A stretch of DNA of 64,000 bases from Phytopythium helicoides (lineage: Eukaryota > Oomycota > Peronosporomycetes > Pythiales > Pythiaceae), in contig JANFNE010000038.1 of assembly GCA_024867545.1 (NCBI GenBank), positions 62,001 through 126,000 of the forward strand. The letters are read 5' to 3'. Positions 44,641-54,800 of this stretch are shown in pieces. The notes beneath the pieces were generated by a model. That model was not told where the DNA came from, made no database searches, and saw only the letters and a list, made by a program, of their open reading frames with translations. A program made the position numbers and the translations under genes. Position 1 is the first letter of the stretch, and each line of letters starts with the position of its first letter.

Positions 44641-45094
44641 GAGATCTGCATCCGAGATGAGATAACGCCATAGACAATATCTTTTTTCGATCGTCACCAC
44701 CTTACCGCATTCGGATGAGGTGGCCGGAGGCGGTACTCTCTGGATGCCATGTGTTCAATGCGTAGCCATCCATAAGAAAGGTCTCTGCACTCATAGAGCA
44801 CACGCAGTTGCACTGCTCGTTCAAATCGGGCGATCACCTCTCCAGAGCGACGCGAGCAATTTCCGTTGCACGGCAAGTGGTGATGCCCTTGCTCGTCAAT
44901 TTTCCCTTTCACTCTCTATGGCAAACTCCTTGCGTCCCGGAGCCGATAGGAGTCAAGTTTCGTGCCGTTGTCATCCGACCGCGTTCCAGAAAGCACTGAG
45001 GATCGATCCGTCACGCGCCGTCGACAGCAAAGCTCTCCGTGACTCGCCACTTCCCAACTCTCTCTCTCTCTCTCCATCGACCCGATCGATCGGC
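44641..45094. promoter_or_regulatory. Upstream region of MLO-like copy A
   Basis: 454 bp. Positions 44952-45094 are already part of the duplicated unit (identical to the 5' flank of copy B), including a CT-dinucleotide run. The preceding part (44641-44951) is unique to copy A and holds the decarboxylase gene's 3' UTR. Confidence 0.5.
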
Positions 45095-47281
45095 ATGAGA
45101 CGCCGACTACTGCTATGGCCGTCGCTTTCGTTACTCCAATCCCACGTTGAAGCGCACAAGCTGCTGCTACGATCTCGACCGTCCGACGCAATGACACAAG
45201 TCAACCGAGAACTGGCAGAGGGAGCGAACCCCGGATCGACATGCAGCGCTGCCGGCTCCTTCCTCGGCGTAGGCAATACGGCATGTCTGCATGACAACCT
45301 GAGTGCCGCCATCTTCCTGCTGGCAGTCATCGTGCTCGTCTCGATCGCCTTCGAGCGATTCATCCACTACACCAGGCGAGCCATCAAGTGTCCGCAGCTG
45401 CGACGCATCGTCGGCCGGATCTTCCAGGAAATCATGATCCTCGGCTTCCTCTCCATGGTCATCTTCACGCTCAACACGACCGGCGCCTTCGAGGCGCTCA
45501 GCACCGCGTCCTTCGCGTTCGCAGACGAGCTGTCGGGGTCGGAGCGCCTTCACTTCTACGAGTTCTTCCACTACGTCGTCTTCCTCACCATGATCTACTT
45601 CATCGCCATCGTGCTGCTGCTTCTTTTCATCGGTACCGTGGCTCCGAAGCTCGTATGGGAGACCAAAGTGCACCGCGGCGGTCTGCGCCGCTACCAGCTC
45701 GAGTCGGACGACGAAGATCGACTGGACTACTACCACCACGACAGCGACGACGACAACGACAATGATAACATCAACAACAACAATCGCAGCATCAACGGGT
45801 CGTCAAGGCGCAAAATGATGCTCGACTCGAACGGAAACACGGCCAACACACCTCAGGACTCGACGCTATCCGACGATGAGGACGGAAGCCGATACTATGT
45901 GCGTCCGAGCCACCAGTTCTCATGGTGCCGCCAAGACGCAAGGAACGATATGATGCAGAGCTTTGCGGCCATGCGAGAGCGATCCAAGTCGGGTATGGAT
46001 CTGGCGCTTGGTGCTCGAGCGTATTCGCTACTACTGCATCGTTACCAGCGAGAGAGCGGCTGGTGTTTCCGACTGAACCTGCGCAAGCAGTGGCAACTGT
46101 ACAAGAGCTTCGAGCTGTTGGCTTACAATATCTGCCAGAACCGATCGGGCTACATCTACAAGAACGCGAAGGAGATGGAGCGGCTATTTGACGTTCGTCC
46201 GGCCGCGGCGACTCACTCACCGCTGGAGATGCTCGATGACCAATGCATCACCGGCGGAGAGGACGATATTTGTAGTCCTCCACCGGGTCCTCCGTTCACC
46301 TTCGAGGAATACCATGTCTTGTGCATGCGAAACCTGCTCTTCCACATCACGGAGCTGCATCCCAGTGCGTTCGTGATCCTCGTGGTCATCAGTATTCTGC
46401 CGTCGGCATTCCCAGCATATGCTCACTGGATCTTTATTGGGGTTGGCGCTCTCCTACTCCTCATCAACGTCGTCATCCTGTTCAAGGTGTTCCGAATCCT
46501 TCGCGGCATCGTCGATGACCGGCTACGAGTGTTCACGATGCGAGAGATCCAAGCGAGAATGGACAGAAAGGCGGCGAGACAAGGTGGTGGTGCGTCTCAG
46601 TCGCAACTACACCCGCGGAAACGAACTTTCAAGGCGGCTGCGCTGGCGGTACGCGCGATTTTGCGGATGCAGATGTCGGCGCTGTGTCACCGTGCGCTCC
46701 ACCACCACGACCATCTGTTCTGGTTGTCAAGTCCCAAGCTTCTTCTGCGGTTGTTTCAGTTCGCGACCATAGGACAGGCATTTTACCTGGTGTGGTTGTC
46801 GCTGGTGGAAACTCAAGCCGTGCTGCACGAGTCTTCGCCTGCTGCCAAGTGGTACTACATGACCATCATGCTAGCTCTACCCGCGCTCGCGCTTTTTGTG
46901 GTCACCCCGATGACGATGCCGAGTCTCGTGTTAGTGATGAGTCTCACGGGCATCTTTGCCGAGCTCAACGCGGAGACGGAGGAAGGTGGCGTACTAAAGA
47001 AGTCGAGCAAGCGGACGATGCAGGAAGAGTCCAAGATTCGTATGCGAATGATGCGCCGATCCTATCTGCGTAGCCACTACTCTGACGACGACGATCGATA
47101 CATTTCTCGTTTGAATATCGGGCACAACAGCAGCAGCAACAACAACAACAACAACTTTTCACTCGAGGACGGTGTGAACTCGAGTGAACGATTGGTTCGC
47201 GGCAGCCGTGCTACGAATCCTCCATGCGTCGAGGGCGTCACTGTGGAGGCTCAATCTAACGTCAATGATGTTGGAAACGTG
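44952..47281 (+). repeat. Tandem duplication unit, copy A
   Basis: 2,330 bp repeated at constant offset 2,775 bp as 47727-50056. Two mismatches noticed: 45030 A against 47805 C and 45109 A against 47884 G; no indel, since the offset is constant. The unit covers the 5' flank, CT run and the first 729 codons of the MLO-like gene, ending inside the C-terminal disordered region. Confidence 0.9.
45058..45074 (+). repeat. CT-dinucleotide run in 5' flank (also at 47833)
   Basis: Short (CT)n tract about 20 bp upstream of the ATG, present in both copies. Pyrimidine runs near start codons may act in initiation or promoter spacing; this is not established here. Confidence 0.5.
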
Positions 47282-47395
47282 AGACATGGCGTTGGCTTGG
47301 GTTCACAAAGTAGTCAGCAAGAAGATCTTGCAAAGTGGTCGGAAGCGATGTATATTCGCTGGACACGAAGGCGTTCAATGCGAAGCACTTCTTGA
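45095..47395 (+). CDS. MLO-like multi-TM protein, copy A, altered C-terminus
   Basis: 766 residues, intronless, seven to eight predicted transmembrane helices: NLSAAIFLLAVIVLVSIAFE, EIMILGFLSMVIFTL, FFHYVVFLTMIYFIAIVLLLL, AFVILVVISILPSAF, WIFIGVGALLLLINVVIL, PKLLLRLFQFATIGQAFYL and ALPALALFVVTP. The arrangement, the early E-IMILGFLS helix, the HFYEFFHYVVF helix with basic loop, and the PKLLLRL...FQFATIGQAFYL stretch resemble the MLO superfamily, a call based on pattern only. A cytosolic loop (residues about 170-230) is Asp/Asn-rich. After residue about 729 the copy leaves the shared sequence and ends with a novel 38-residue tail (RHGVGLGSQSS...). Start ATG 45095 opens a hydrophobic signal-like helix MRRRLLLWPSLSLLQ; upstream initiation in frame is not conserved in copy B. 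Confidence 0.75.
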   Translation: MRRRLLLWPSLSLLQSHVEAHKLLLRSRPSDAMTQVNRELAEGANPGSTCSAAGSFLGVGNTACLHDNLSAAIFLLAVIVLVSIAFERFIHYTRRAIKCPQLRRIVGRIFQEIMILGFLSMVIFTLNTTGAFEALSTASFAFADELSGSERLHFYEFFHYVVFLTMIYFIAIVLLLLFIGTVAPKLVWETKVHRGGLRRYQLESDDEDRLDYYHHDSDDDNDNDNINNNNRSINGSSRRKMMLDSNGNTANTPQDSTLSDDEDGSRYYVRPSHQFSWCRQDARNDMMQSFAAMRERSKSGMDLALGARAYSLLLHRYQRESGWCFRLNLRKQWQLYKSFELLAYNICQNRSGYIYKNAKEMERLFDVRPAAATHSPLEMLDDQCITGGEDDICSPPPGPPFTFEEYHVLCMRNLLFHITELHPSAFVILVVISILPSAFPAYAHWIFIGVGALLLLINVVILFKVFRILRGIVDDRLRVFTMREIQARMDRKAARQGGGASQSQLHPRKRTFKAAALAVRAILRMQMSALCHRALHHHDHLFWLSSPKLLLRLFQFATIGQAFYLVWLSLVETQAVLHESSPAAKWYYMTIMLALPALALFVVTPMTMPSLVLVMSLTGIFAELNAETEEGGVLKKSSKRTMQEESKIRMRMMRRSYLRSHYSDDDDRYISRLNIGHNSSSNNNNNNFSLEDGVNSSERLVRGSRATNPPCVEGVTVEAQSNVNDVGNVRHGVGLGSQSSQQEDLAKWSEAMYIRWTRRRSMRSTS

Positions 47396-47869
47396 GAAGG
47401 GCCTAGCTACCTAGTGGCATACCAGCGCTGCACTCGTCACTTGTTTCATCGCAAGCAGGAGCTCTTGCAGTGCAGGTTCAAATCTGAAGATTCACGCCCC
47501 GCCCACTTCTATACCGAGCTTGAAGCTCGATGGGCAAGTCGCATGTTCGTTTCGGCTGGTACGCATGCGTTCATGTCGACAATACAGTAAAAAACACGAG
47601 GCGACGCATGCATGTGGCTTCATACAGCGTGCCTGGTCGTGGTGCGCACAGCTTTTTTCCGCTTCTTTCGCTTTCTATGGGCAGCTCCACGTGTTCTGGA
47701 GTAGATAATTTTTAGTCAAGAACTGCGTCAAGTTTCGTGCCGTTGTCATCCGACCGCGTTCCAGAAAGCACTGAGGATCGATCCGTCACGCGCCGTCGAC
47801 AGCACAGCTCTCCGTGACTCGCCACTTCCCAACTCTCTCTCTCTCTCTCCATCGACCCGATCGATCGGC
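47396..47869. other. Spacer between duplicated MLO-like genes
   Basis: 474 bp. 47396-47726 is unique spacer and 47727-47869 is the duplicated 5' flank of copy B. No ORF with support; a C-rich stretch near 47495 and an AT-rich segment near 47700 are visible. Confidence 0.5.
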
Positions 47870-50056
47870 ATGAGACGCCGACTGCTGCTATGGCCGTCGC
47901 TTTCGTTACTCCAATCCCACGTTGAAGCGCACAAGCTGCTGCTACGATCTCGACCGTCCGACGCAATGACACAAGTCAACCGAGAACTGGCAGAGGGAGC
48001 GAACCCCGGATCGACATGCAGCGCTGCCGGCTCCTTCCTCGGCGTAGGCAATACGGCATGTCTGCATGACAACCTGAGTGCCGCCATCTTCCTGCTGGCA
48101 GTCATCGTGCTCGTCTCGATCGCCTTCGAGCGATTCATCCACTACACCAGGCGAGCCATCAAGTGTCCGCAGCTGCGACGCATCGTCGGCCGGATCTTCC
48201 AGGAAATCATGATCCTCGGCTTCCTCTCCATGGTCATCTTCACGCTCAACACGACCGGCGCCTTCGAGGCGCTCAGCACCGCGTCCTTCGCGTTCGCAGA
48301 CGAGCTGTCGGGGTCGGAGCGCCTTCACTTCTACGAGTTCTTCCACTACGTCGTCTTCCTCACCATGATCTACTTCATCGCCATCGTGCTGCTGCTTCTT
48401 TTCATCGGTACCGTGGCTCCGAAGCTCGTATGGGAGACCAAAGTGCACCGCGGCGGTCTGCGCCGCTACCAGCTCGAGTCGGACGACGAAGATCGACTGG
48501 ACTACTACCACCACGACAGCGACGACGACAACGACAATGATAACATCAACAACAACAATCGCAGCATCAACGGGTCGTCAAGGCGCAAAATGATGCTCGA
48601 CTCGAACGGAAACACGGCCAACACACCTCAGGACTCGACGCTATCCGACGATGAGGACGGAAGCCGATACTATGTGCGTCCGAGCCACCAGTTCTCATGG
48701 TGCCGCCAAGACGCAAGGAACGATATGATGCAGAGCTTTGCGGCCATGCGAGAGCGATCCAAGTCGGGTATGGATCTGGCGCTTGGTGCTCGAGCGTATT
48801 CGCTACTACTGCATCGTTACCAGCGAGAGAGCGGCTGGTGTTTCCGACTGAACCTGCGCAAGCAGTGGCAACTGTACAAGAGCTTCGAGCTGTTGGCTTA
48901 CAATATCTGCCAGAACCGATCGGGCTACATCTACAAGAACGCGAAGGAGATGGAGCGGCTATTTGACGTTCGTCCGGCCGCGGCGACTCACTCACCGCTG
49001 GAGATGCTCGATGACCAATGCATCACCGGCGGAGAGGACGATATTTGTAGTCCTCCACCGGGTCCTCCGTTCACCTTCGAGGAATACCATGTCTTGTGCA
49101 TGCGAAACCTGCTCTTCCACATCACGGAGCTGCATCCCAGTGCGTTCGTGATCCTCGTGGTCATCAGTATTCTGCCGTCGGCATTCCCAGCATATGCTCA
49201 CTGGATCTTTATTGGGGTTGGCGCTCTCCTACTCCTCATCAACGTCGTCATCCTGTTCAAGGTGTTCCGAATCCTTCGCGGCATCGTCGATGACCGGCTA
49301 CGAGTGTTCACGATGCGAGAGATCCAAGCGAGAATGGACAGAAAGGCGGCGAGACAAGGTGGTGGTGCGTCTCAGTCGCAACTACACCCGCGGAAACGAA
49401 CTTTCAAGGCGGCTGCGCTGGCGGTACGCGCGATTTTGCGGATGCAGATGTCGGCGCTGTGTCACCGTGCGCTCCACCACCACGACCATCTGTTCTGGTT
49501 GTCAAGTCCCAAGCTTCTTCTGCGGTTGTTTCAGTTCGCGACCATAGGACAGGCATTTTACCTGGTGTGGTTGTCGCTGGTGGAAACTCAAGCCGTGCTG
49601 CACGAGTCTTCGCCTGCTGCCAAGTGGTACTACATGACCATCATGCTAGCTCTACCCGCGCTCGCGCTTTTTGTGGTCACCCCGATGACGATGCCGAGTC
49701 TCGTGTTAGTGATGAGTCTCACGGGCATCTTTGCCGAGCTCAACGCGGAGACGGAGGAAGGTGGCGTACTAAAGAAGTCGAGCAAGCGGACGATGCAGGA
49801 AGAGTCCAAGATTCGTATGCGAATGATGCGCCGATCCTATCTGCGTAGCCACTACTCTGACGACGACGATCGATACATTTCTCGTTTGAATATCGGGCAC
49901 AACAGCAGCAGCAACAACAACAACAACAACTTTTCACTCGAGGACGGTGTGAACTCGAGTGAACGATTGGTTCGCGGCAGCCGTGCTACGAATCCTCCAT
50001 GCGTCGAGGGCGTCACTGTGGAGGCTCAATCTAACGTCAATGATGTTGGAAACGTG
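47727..50056 (+). repeat. Tandem duplication unit, copy B
   Basis: Counterpart of 44952-47281 at a constant 2,775-bp offset. The junction with non-repeated DNA is at 47726/47727 on the left and 50056/50057 on the right. Confidence 0.9.
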
Positions 50057-50791
50057 GAAGCTGGACCGATGTCGCCCACAAATAGCGTTTTCCTGCGCAT
50101 ATACGACTCGCCCACAGCTGCAGTTCAGCATAGCAAAATGGCTCTCGCGGATCGCATACTGTCTCCGAGCTCGCGACGTAGTGACGGTGATCGGATGTCA
50201 TTACTCGGACGAGCCAGGAGAGGAGCTCAGGCAAGTAACTCTCGACGCTACTCACGTGAGTCTGGGCGGTCTCGCAGCTCCAGCTACAACAGTGACACAA
50301 TCACCAGCAACCATAGCTACCGAAGTCTGGGATACAGCAGCTCTGTTGGGCGAAATGGTACCACGTCAAGTTGCTATAACTCGCGTGGTGGATCTTGGGG
50401 AAGAGCAACACCCAAACATAATTCCTTCGGAAGCTTTGGACGCGATGACAGCGGGTATTCTGGAGCGAGTAGACACTTCGACCTTGCAGCTTTCCAAGCA
50501 GCAGGAGGGAACGCGCGAACTGCACTGAATAGCGTTTACCACAGCCCACGCCGATCGCGGAATCGACCGGAGTGGTCCCAAGCTCCCATGGAGAGCATCA
50601 CAACGCCTGGGAATCAGGAACCGCAGCAGGAAAGTCATTCCTCGGTACCAAGTGCAAGTAGCAGCAACAAAGACGACGCCATGGATCAGTCAAACCGTAA
50701 GATCCCCGGCGAGGACTCAGATCCTTTGAGCCCAGCTGCCTCGACCTTCAAGAGCTATTGCTCCAAGTACGGTGGCTACCCTGAGCAGTGA
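47870..50791 (+). CDS. MLO-like multi-TM protein, copy B, full-length
   Basis: 973 residues, intronless. Residues 1-729 have the same translation as copy A (the single coding difference I found, 45109/47884, is synonymous or nearly so). The unique C-terminus (about 245 residues) is Ser/Arg-rich: QASNSRRYSRESGRSRSSSYNSD, SHRSLGYSS-like runs, YNSRGGSWGRATPKHNSFGSF and a final CSKYGGYPEQ. It resembles a phosphorylated cytosolic tail and follows the cytosolic C-terminus of MLO proteins, where calmodulin binds in plants; I see no clear amphipathic calmodulin site. This copy is likely the ancestral form because its tail flows from conserved sequence; copy A's tail begins at the break. Confidence 0.78.
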   Translation: MRRRLLLWPSLSLLQSHVEAHKLLLRSRPSDAMTQVNRELAEGANPGSTCSAAGSFLGVGNTACLHDNLSAAIFLLAVIVLVSIAFERFIHYTRRAIKCPQLRRIVGRIFQEIMILGFLSMVIFTLNTTGAFEALSTASFAFADELSGSERLHFYEFFHYVVFLTMIYFIAIVLLLLFIGTVAPKLVWETKVHRGGLRRYQLESDDEDRLDYYHHDSDDDNDNDNINNNNRSINGSSRRKMMLDSNGNTANTPQDSTLSDDEDGSRYYVRPSHQFSWCRQDARNDMMQSFAAMRERSKSGMDLALGARAYSLLLHRYQRESGWCFRLNLRKQWQLYKSFELLAYNICQNRSGYIYKNAKEMERLFDVRPAAATHSPLEMLDDQCITGGEDDICSPPPGPPFTFEEYHVLCMRNLLFHITELHPSAFVILVVISILPSAFPAYAHWIFIGVGALLLLINVVILFKVFRILRGIVDDRLRVFTMREIQARMDRKAARQGGGASQSQLHPRKRTFKAAALAVRAILRMQMSALCHRALHHHDHLFWLSSPKLLLRLFQFATIGQAFYLVWLSLVETQAVLHESSPAAKWYYMTIMLALPALALFVVTPMTMPSLVLVMSLTGIFAELNAETEEGGVLKKSSKRTMQEESKIRMRMMRRSYLRSHYSDDDDRYISRLNIGHNSSSNNNNNNFSLEDGVNSSERLVRGSRATNPPCVEGVTVEAQSNVNDVGNVEAGPMSPTNSVFLRIYDSPTAAVQHSKMALADRILSPSSRRSDGDRMSLLGRARRGAQASNSRRYSRESGRSRSSSYNSDTITSNHSYRSLGYSSSVGRNGTTSSCYNSRGGSWGRATPKHNSFGSFGRDDSGYSGASRHFDLAAFQAAGGNARTALNSVYHSPRRSRNRPEWSQAPMESITTPGNQEPQQESHSSVPSASSSNKDDAMDQSNRKIPGEDSDPLSPAASTFKSYCSKYGGYPEQ

Positions 50792-50946
50792 AACACAACG
50801 CGCGAGTAAAGAACTGCATCTCTGCGAGAACTAGAGACATATATCCAATGATGGATCTGCATAGACGTACAACAACACACCATTCACGAACCCGAGGCAT
50901 AAGCACACCTGCGTTTAGATGGATATTGTTTGCCTACTCTGCTGTG

Positions 50947-51984
50947 TTACGAGCCTCCAGCTGCGAGTGGCTTGTTATAACCGTACTTGGGCCGCATAGC
51001 TCGCTTCTCCTCCTGCGAGCAGAAAAAGTGTCAGCAACATAATTATCTTCGCTAACACTACCAGCATGGTTGCAAGTACCATCGAGATGTCATTGTCCGA
51101 GTAGACGAGTCCCAAGTCCGACTTTGGAGCTCCAGTATCCCCGCTAGTCGATGACAACACTTGCGAGGAGCTCACTTGCTGAACAAGACCCGGTGGAGCA
51201 ACTGCGGCAGGAGTACCAACTGCTGGAGGAACTGGAATTGCAGCAGCGACCCCGAGTTGCTGGTTCATATAGGCCAACGCAGCAGGTGGGACGCCTGGAG
51301 CAGGAGCACCAGGTGGAGCAGTCACGACTCCACCAATAGGTCGTGGCGGAACTACACCCGGTGGTGCAGCACCCCACATCGGCGGTGGCACGCCAGGGAC
51401 ACCAGGAACACCAGGAATACCGGGCACGACGCCAATTGGCCGAGGAGGATACATTCCTGGTGGTTGGCCAGGGATGGGGAAAGGTGGTCGGGGCGGAATC
51501 ATCCCCATCATGGGCGGGGGCGGCGGGCGCACACCTGGAAATCCGCCAGGCACCATCGGCATCCCCATGGGCATCGGCGGGACTCCCAGTCGGGGCTTCT
51601 TGGTCGGATCTGCATCGATTTCACGCGAGACACAAACGGAAATGAGCCGATCCATCCACGTTGCATCCAGGACCCACCGGTCGCACCGTCGACGCCACCC
51701 TCGCCGGGCACGCCCTGCATGCCGTAGATCTCCAGGTCGACGCTCTCGCGGCCGGCCTTGGCGTTGGGCACGGCCTCTAGCTTCTCCTTGTGCACCTGCA
51801 TGGCGTGGATGACCATGCCGCTGGCCGTGTTGAGCTTCTTGTGGCACAGCTGGCACTTGAAGTGGCGCGCCTTCTGGTGCAGGATGAGCACCTTCTCATC
51901 GTCAAAGTTGCGGTCGCAGTAGTAGCAGTAGATGCGCCGCGGCGCCGCCTCGGCGCCATCCTCTCTGCGCTTCTTCTTGCCCAT
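50947..51984 (-). CDS. BuGZ/ZNF207-like zinc-finger protein
   Basis: 300 residues, exons 51984-51678, 51609-51080 and 51012-50947. Nuclear, microtubule- and Bub3-binding protein in animals, with roles in kinetochore and spindle assembly and splicing. Two C2H2 fingers open the protein: [26 protein letters not shown] and [24 protein letters not shown], the signature of the family (RNFDDEKILxxHQKAKHFKCxxCHKKL). The conserved [20 protein letters not shown] follows, then a Pro/Gly/Met-rich low-complexity middle, and a GLEBS-like motif [20 protein letters not shown] split by the last intron (51013-51079). The first intron donor could be GTGGGT. A 427-bp divergent region separates it from SEC63. Confidence 0.92.
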
Positions 51985-52411
51985 GTTGCGCCGCGGGAAA
52001 CCACTCGGCGACTGTATGCCGAGGAAAGGTCGGCGTTGGTTGGCCTTTCCCACTCGAATACAAGGCCCTTGATCTTCATGGCCCATCTCAACTGCCCCTC
52101 AACCCAGTAAACGCCCACTGTACCAACCGCATACAGGACGAATCGCAACGGACAGTCAAGTTTACGTGGCACTTGGCGCGTTTCCCTCCAATTGGGCAAC
52201 CGCCGAGTATACAACCATCGGGGGCACCGTTGCCTGTTCGGGGTCGCGCCGTTTTGGCTCGCTTCTTCCACGTGTCCCCGTCAGCCCCCACAAGCCAACG
52301 CGACCGGCGGGCGGAGCGCACTTTCCGAGCGACGGCAGCGGCAGCCAGCGGCGTCCCCAGCCTCCCCAGTCCCCGCAGTCCCCGCAGCCCCCGCAGGCGC
52401 GACCGGCCGCC
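51985..52411. promoter_or_regulatory. Divergent promoter between BuGZ and SEC63
   Basis: 427 bp containing GC-rich 5' UTR sequence for SEC63 with a short repeat of the type CCCCGCAGT (52363-52400). Only shadow ORFs occur in it. No TATA or clear box was found. Confidence 0.5.
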
Positions 52412-54282
52412 ATGCTCGAGTACGACAACTCGGCGTTCTACTACTTCTCCATCTCGCTCTGCGTGCTCTACGTGGTGCCGGTGACGTACCTGTCGGTGCG
52501 GCGCATCGTGTTCGGGCTCTTCCTCAAGGACCGGCTCATCGACCGCCAGAATGTGCGCTGCGAGCGCGAGCTGCGCAAGATGAAGCAGCTCGAGGCCGAG
52601 AAGACCAAGCTCTCGAACGTGTTCTCGCCGCTCTTCGTCGCCAACCTGCTCGTGCTCGCGGCCATGTGGTACGGGCTCTTCCACATGGTCTCGCTGCTGC
52701 AGACCGACTCGGAGATCAAGTCCTTCGACCCTTTCGCCATCCTTGGCATCGCAGCAGGCGCGTCCGAGCGCGAGATCAAGCGCGCATACCGCAAGATGAG
52801 TCTGCTCTACCACCCGGACAAGAACATTGGCGACGCTGTTGCGGAGCAGAAGTTCATGCTCGTTGCCAAGGCCTACGAGGCGCTCACGGACGAGGTCGCC
52901 AAGGCCAACTACGAGAAGTACGGCAACCCGGACGGTCGCCAGGCGCTGCAGCTGTCGATCGGCCTCCCAACCTTCCTTATGGACCCCGCCAACCACAACG
53001 TTGTGCTCTTCCTGTACCTCATCATCCTCGTGATTGCCATCCCGTCGTGCGTTGCGCTGTGGTACAGCCACTCGAAGAAGTACGGTGACTCGATGATCAT
53101 GTACGACACGTACGGCTTCTACAACTTTGCCATGTCCCAGAACTCGCACCCGCGCATGCTTCCCGAGATCCTTGCTGGCTCGGCCGAGTTCCGCGAAATC
53201 CCGCGCCGCCCGGCCGACGATGTTGAGCTAAACACGCTTTTCAAAAAGTTCAAGGCTGCCGACATGATTGCCAAGCCGAAGTTCAACCACCCCGCGATTG
53301 CCAAGGCCAACGTGCTGATCCACGCTCACTTTATGCGCGAGAAGCTCAGCCCGCTGCTGAAGGAGGACCTCAAGACGATGCTGCAGAAGGTTATTAAGCT
53401 CGTGGATGGTATGCTCGAGATCTCGGTGATGAAGAGCTGGCTGCAGACCACGCTGAACTTGATCGAGCTGCAACAGTTCCTGACCCAGGCGCTGTGGTTC
53501 AAGGACCCGCCGTTCCTCCAGCTGCCGAACATCACGGAGGCCGAGGTGAAGCACATTGTGACGGGCAAGAACGCGGTGCGCAGCATGCACCAGTACCTCG
53601 CGATGGAGCCGGACCAGCGCAAGGGTCTGAGCGGTCTGACCGATGAGCAACGAGACGAGGTGAACAAGGTGATTGACATGATGCCGCACATGGAGCTTGC
53701 GATCACGATTGGCGTTGAGGACGAAGAGGAGATCGCGGAGGGCGACATCATGACGGTGACGATCAAGATTACGCGCAAGAACGTGAAGGAGGGCGACACG
53801 TGCGACCTTGTGTACGCGCCGCACTTCCCGTACCCCAAGTCGGAGCGCTGGTTCTGCCTCGTCGGTGACGCCAAGACGAACCATTTGCACGCTTTCGGCA
53901 AGATCACATCGCAGGAGCGCACAGCCGAGCTGAAGCTGCACCTGCAGGCGCCGCCCAAGGCTGGCACGTACCAGCTGGACATTTTTGTCAAGTCGGACTC
54001 GTACATTGGCCTCGATCTCCGCGCTCTTGCTAAGGTGAGCTTTGTCGTTGTTGCACCTTTCATTCCAGTTGCAGTGTCTCTAACGTGTGTCTTGTATCTG
54101 GCTCCTCTCAGTTTAATGTTGTTCCGGCGTCTACGCTGCCGGTGTACCAGCCCCATCCGGAGGACCTGGAGTTAGATAACGAGCCGACGCTGTTCGAGCA
54201 GGTGATGAACGCAGGCGACTCGAGCGACAGTGAGGATGAGGTGGACGACGAAGAGGAGACGGAGAGCAAGAAGGATAAATAG
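52412..54282 (+). CDS. SEC63: SEC63 ER translocon component
   Basis: 597 residues, exons 52412-54034 and 54112-54282. ER membrane J-protein that partners BiP in post-translational protein translocation. Transmembrane helices at residues about 10-30 (FYYFSISLCVLYVVPVTYL), 70-92 (VANLLVLAAMWYGLFHM) and 185-210 (VVLFLYLIILVIAIPSCVAL). The J domain (about 110-175) carries the HPD motif in YHPDKN. A helical and Ig-like (Sec63/Brl) region follows: LHAHFMREKL-type helix, then FCLVGDAKTNHLHAFGKI and LDIFVKSDSYIGLDL. The acidic C-tail (SSDSEDEVDDEEETESKK) is the usual Sec62-binding type. The position of the ATG is firm, starting the first helix; an upstream GC-rich frame extension is not. Confidence 0.95.
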
Positions 54283-54800
54283 ACGCCTCCCCCACCGTGC
54301 TAGCCAACCCCAGCGACGCCGAGCGGCCGCCCGAGTGAAGGCGGCCGCTCGCTAATCGATGTCAACCGTGTCTGCCTTGAGTTGCTACGTTGTATTTTGC
54401 GGATGGTGATGTTGACGTTGACTGCAGCGGTGTCCGACGCCGCGTAAGCCGCCGAGTGAGTGTCTCTCCGTTCGCATGACGCCCGTGTTCGGTACCGCAA
54501 GTCGCGTTAATAGATTCGGTTGAACCCACTGAATGAATCGCTCGTGTCAAACGCGTATAGTGCGAACACTTTCGAGGTTTTCGACCTCTTTGAGTTCGGT
54601 GCGGCGATGGGAGGCAGCAGCACCTCGCATACAAACACCAAGTGCGTGCGTTTCCTGGGCCATCACCTCGCCAGACGGAACGTCCATACAAATCGCAAGA
54701 GAAACCCACCATCAATCGGCCTTTCTCCTTATCCCCGACGCAGGGGGGAAGGTGCTCGAAGTCGACGATTCCGACGCCGCAGGGCTCCTTCGTCGTCGCC
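54283..54800. other. Intergenic region with strong hairpin, before TM-kinase gene
   Basis: 518 bp. It begins with the SEC63 3' UTR, which carries the hairpin at 54320-54351, followed by GC-neutral sequence with no supported gene. Short ORFs near 54520-54700 are judged noise; one could be a 5' exon of the kinase gene but no splice closure is evident. Confidence 0.5.
54320..54351. terminator. Perfect 12-bp stem hairpin in SEC63 3' region
   Basis: CGAGCGGCCGCC, loop CGAGTGAA, then GGCGGCCGCTCG: twelve paired bases with an 8-nt loop, 38 bp after the stop of SEC63. It contains two NotI sites (GCGGCCGC). Eukaryotic polymerase II termination does not need such structure, so 'terminator' is a form-based label; an mRNA 3'-UTR stability element is as likely. 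Confidence 0.55.

Noticed and set aside
45095..45140. Upstream start extending copy A by about 60 codons
   Set aside because: The extension is not present in copy B, whose in-frame upstream sequence differs, so ATG 45095/47870 is preferred.
47101..47160. AAC/CAG-rich run in MLO-like genes as microsatellite
   Set aside because: It encodes a short Ser/Asn loop, is identical in both copies and is too short to call expanded.
52088..53149. Minus-strand 353-codon ORF opposite SEC63
   Set aside because: Antisense frame of a firmly identified gene; Val/Leu/Arg bias typical for shadow ORFs.
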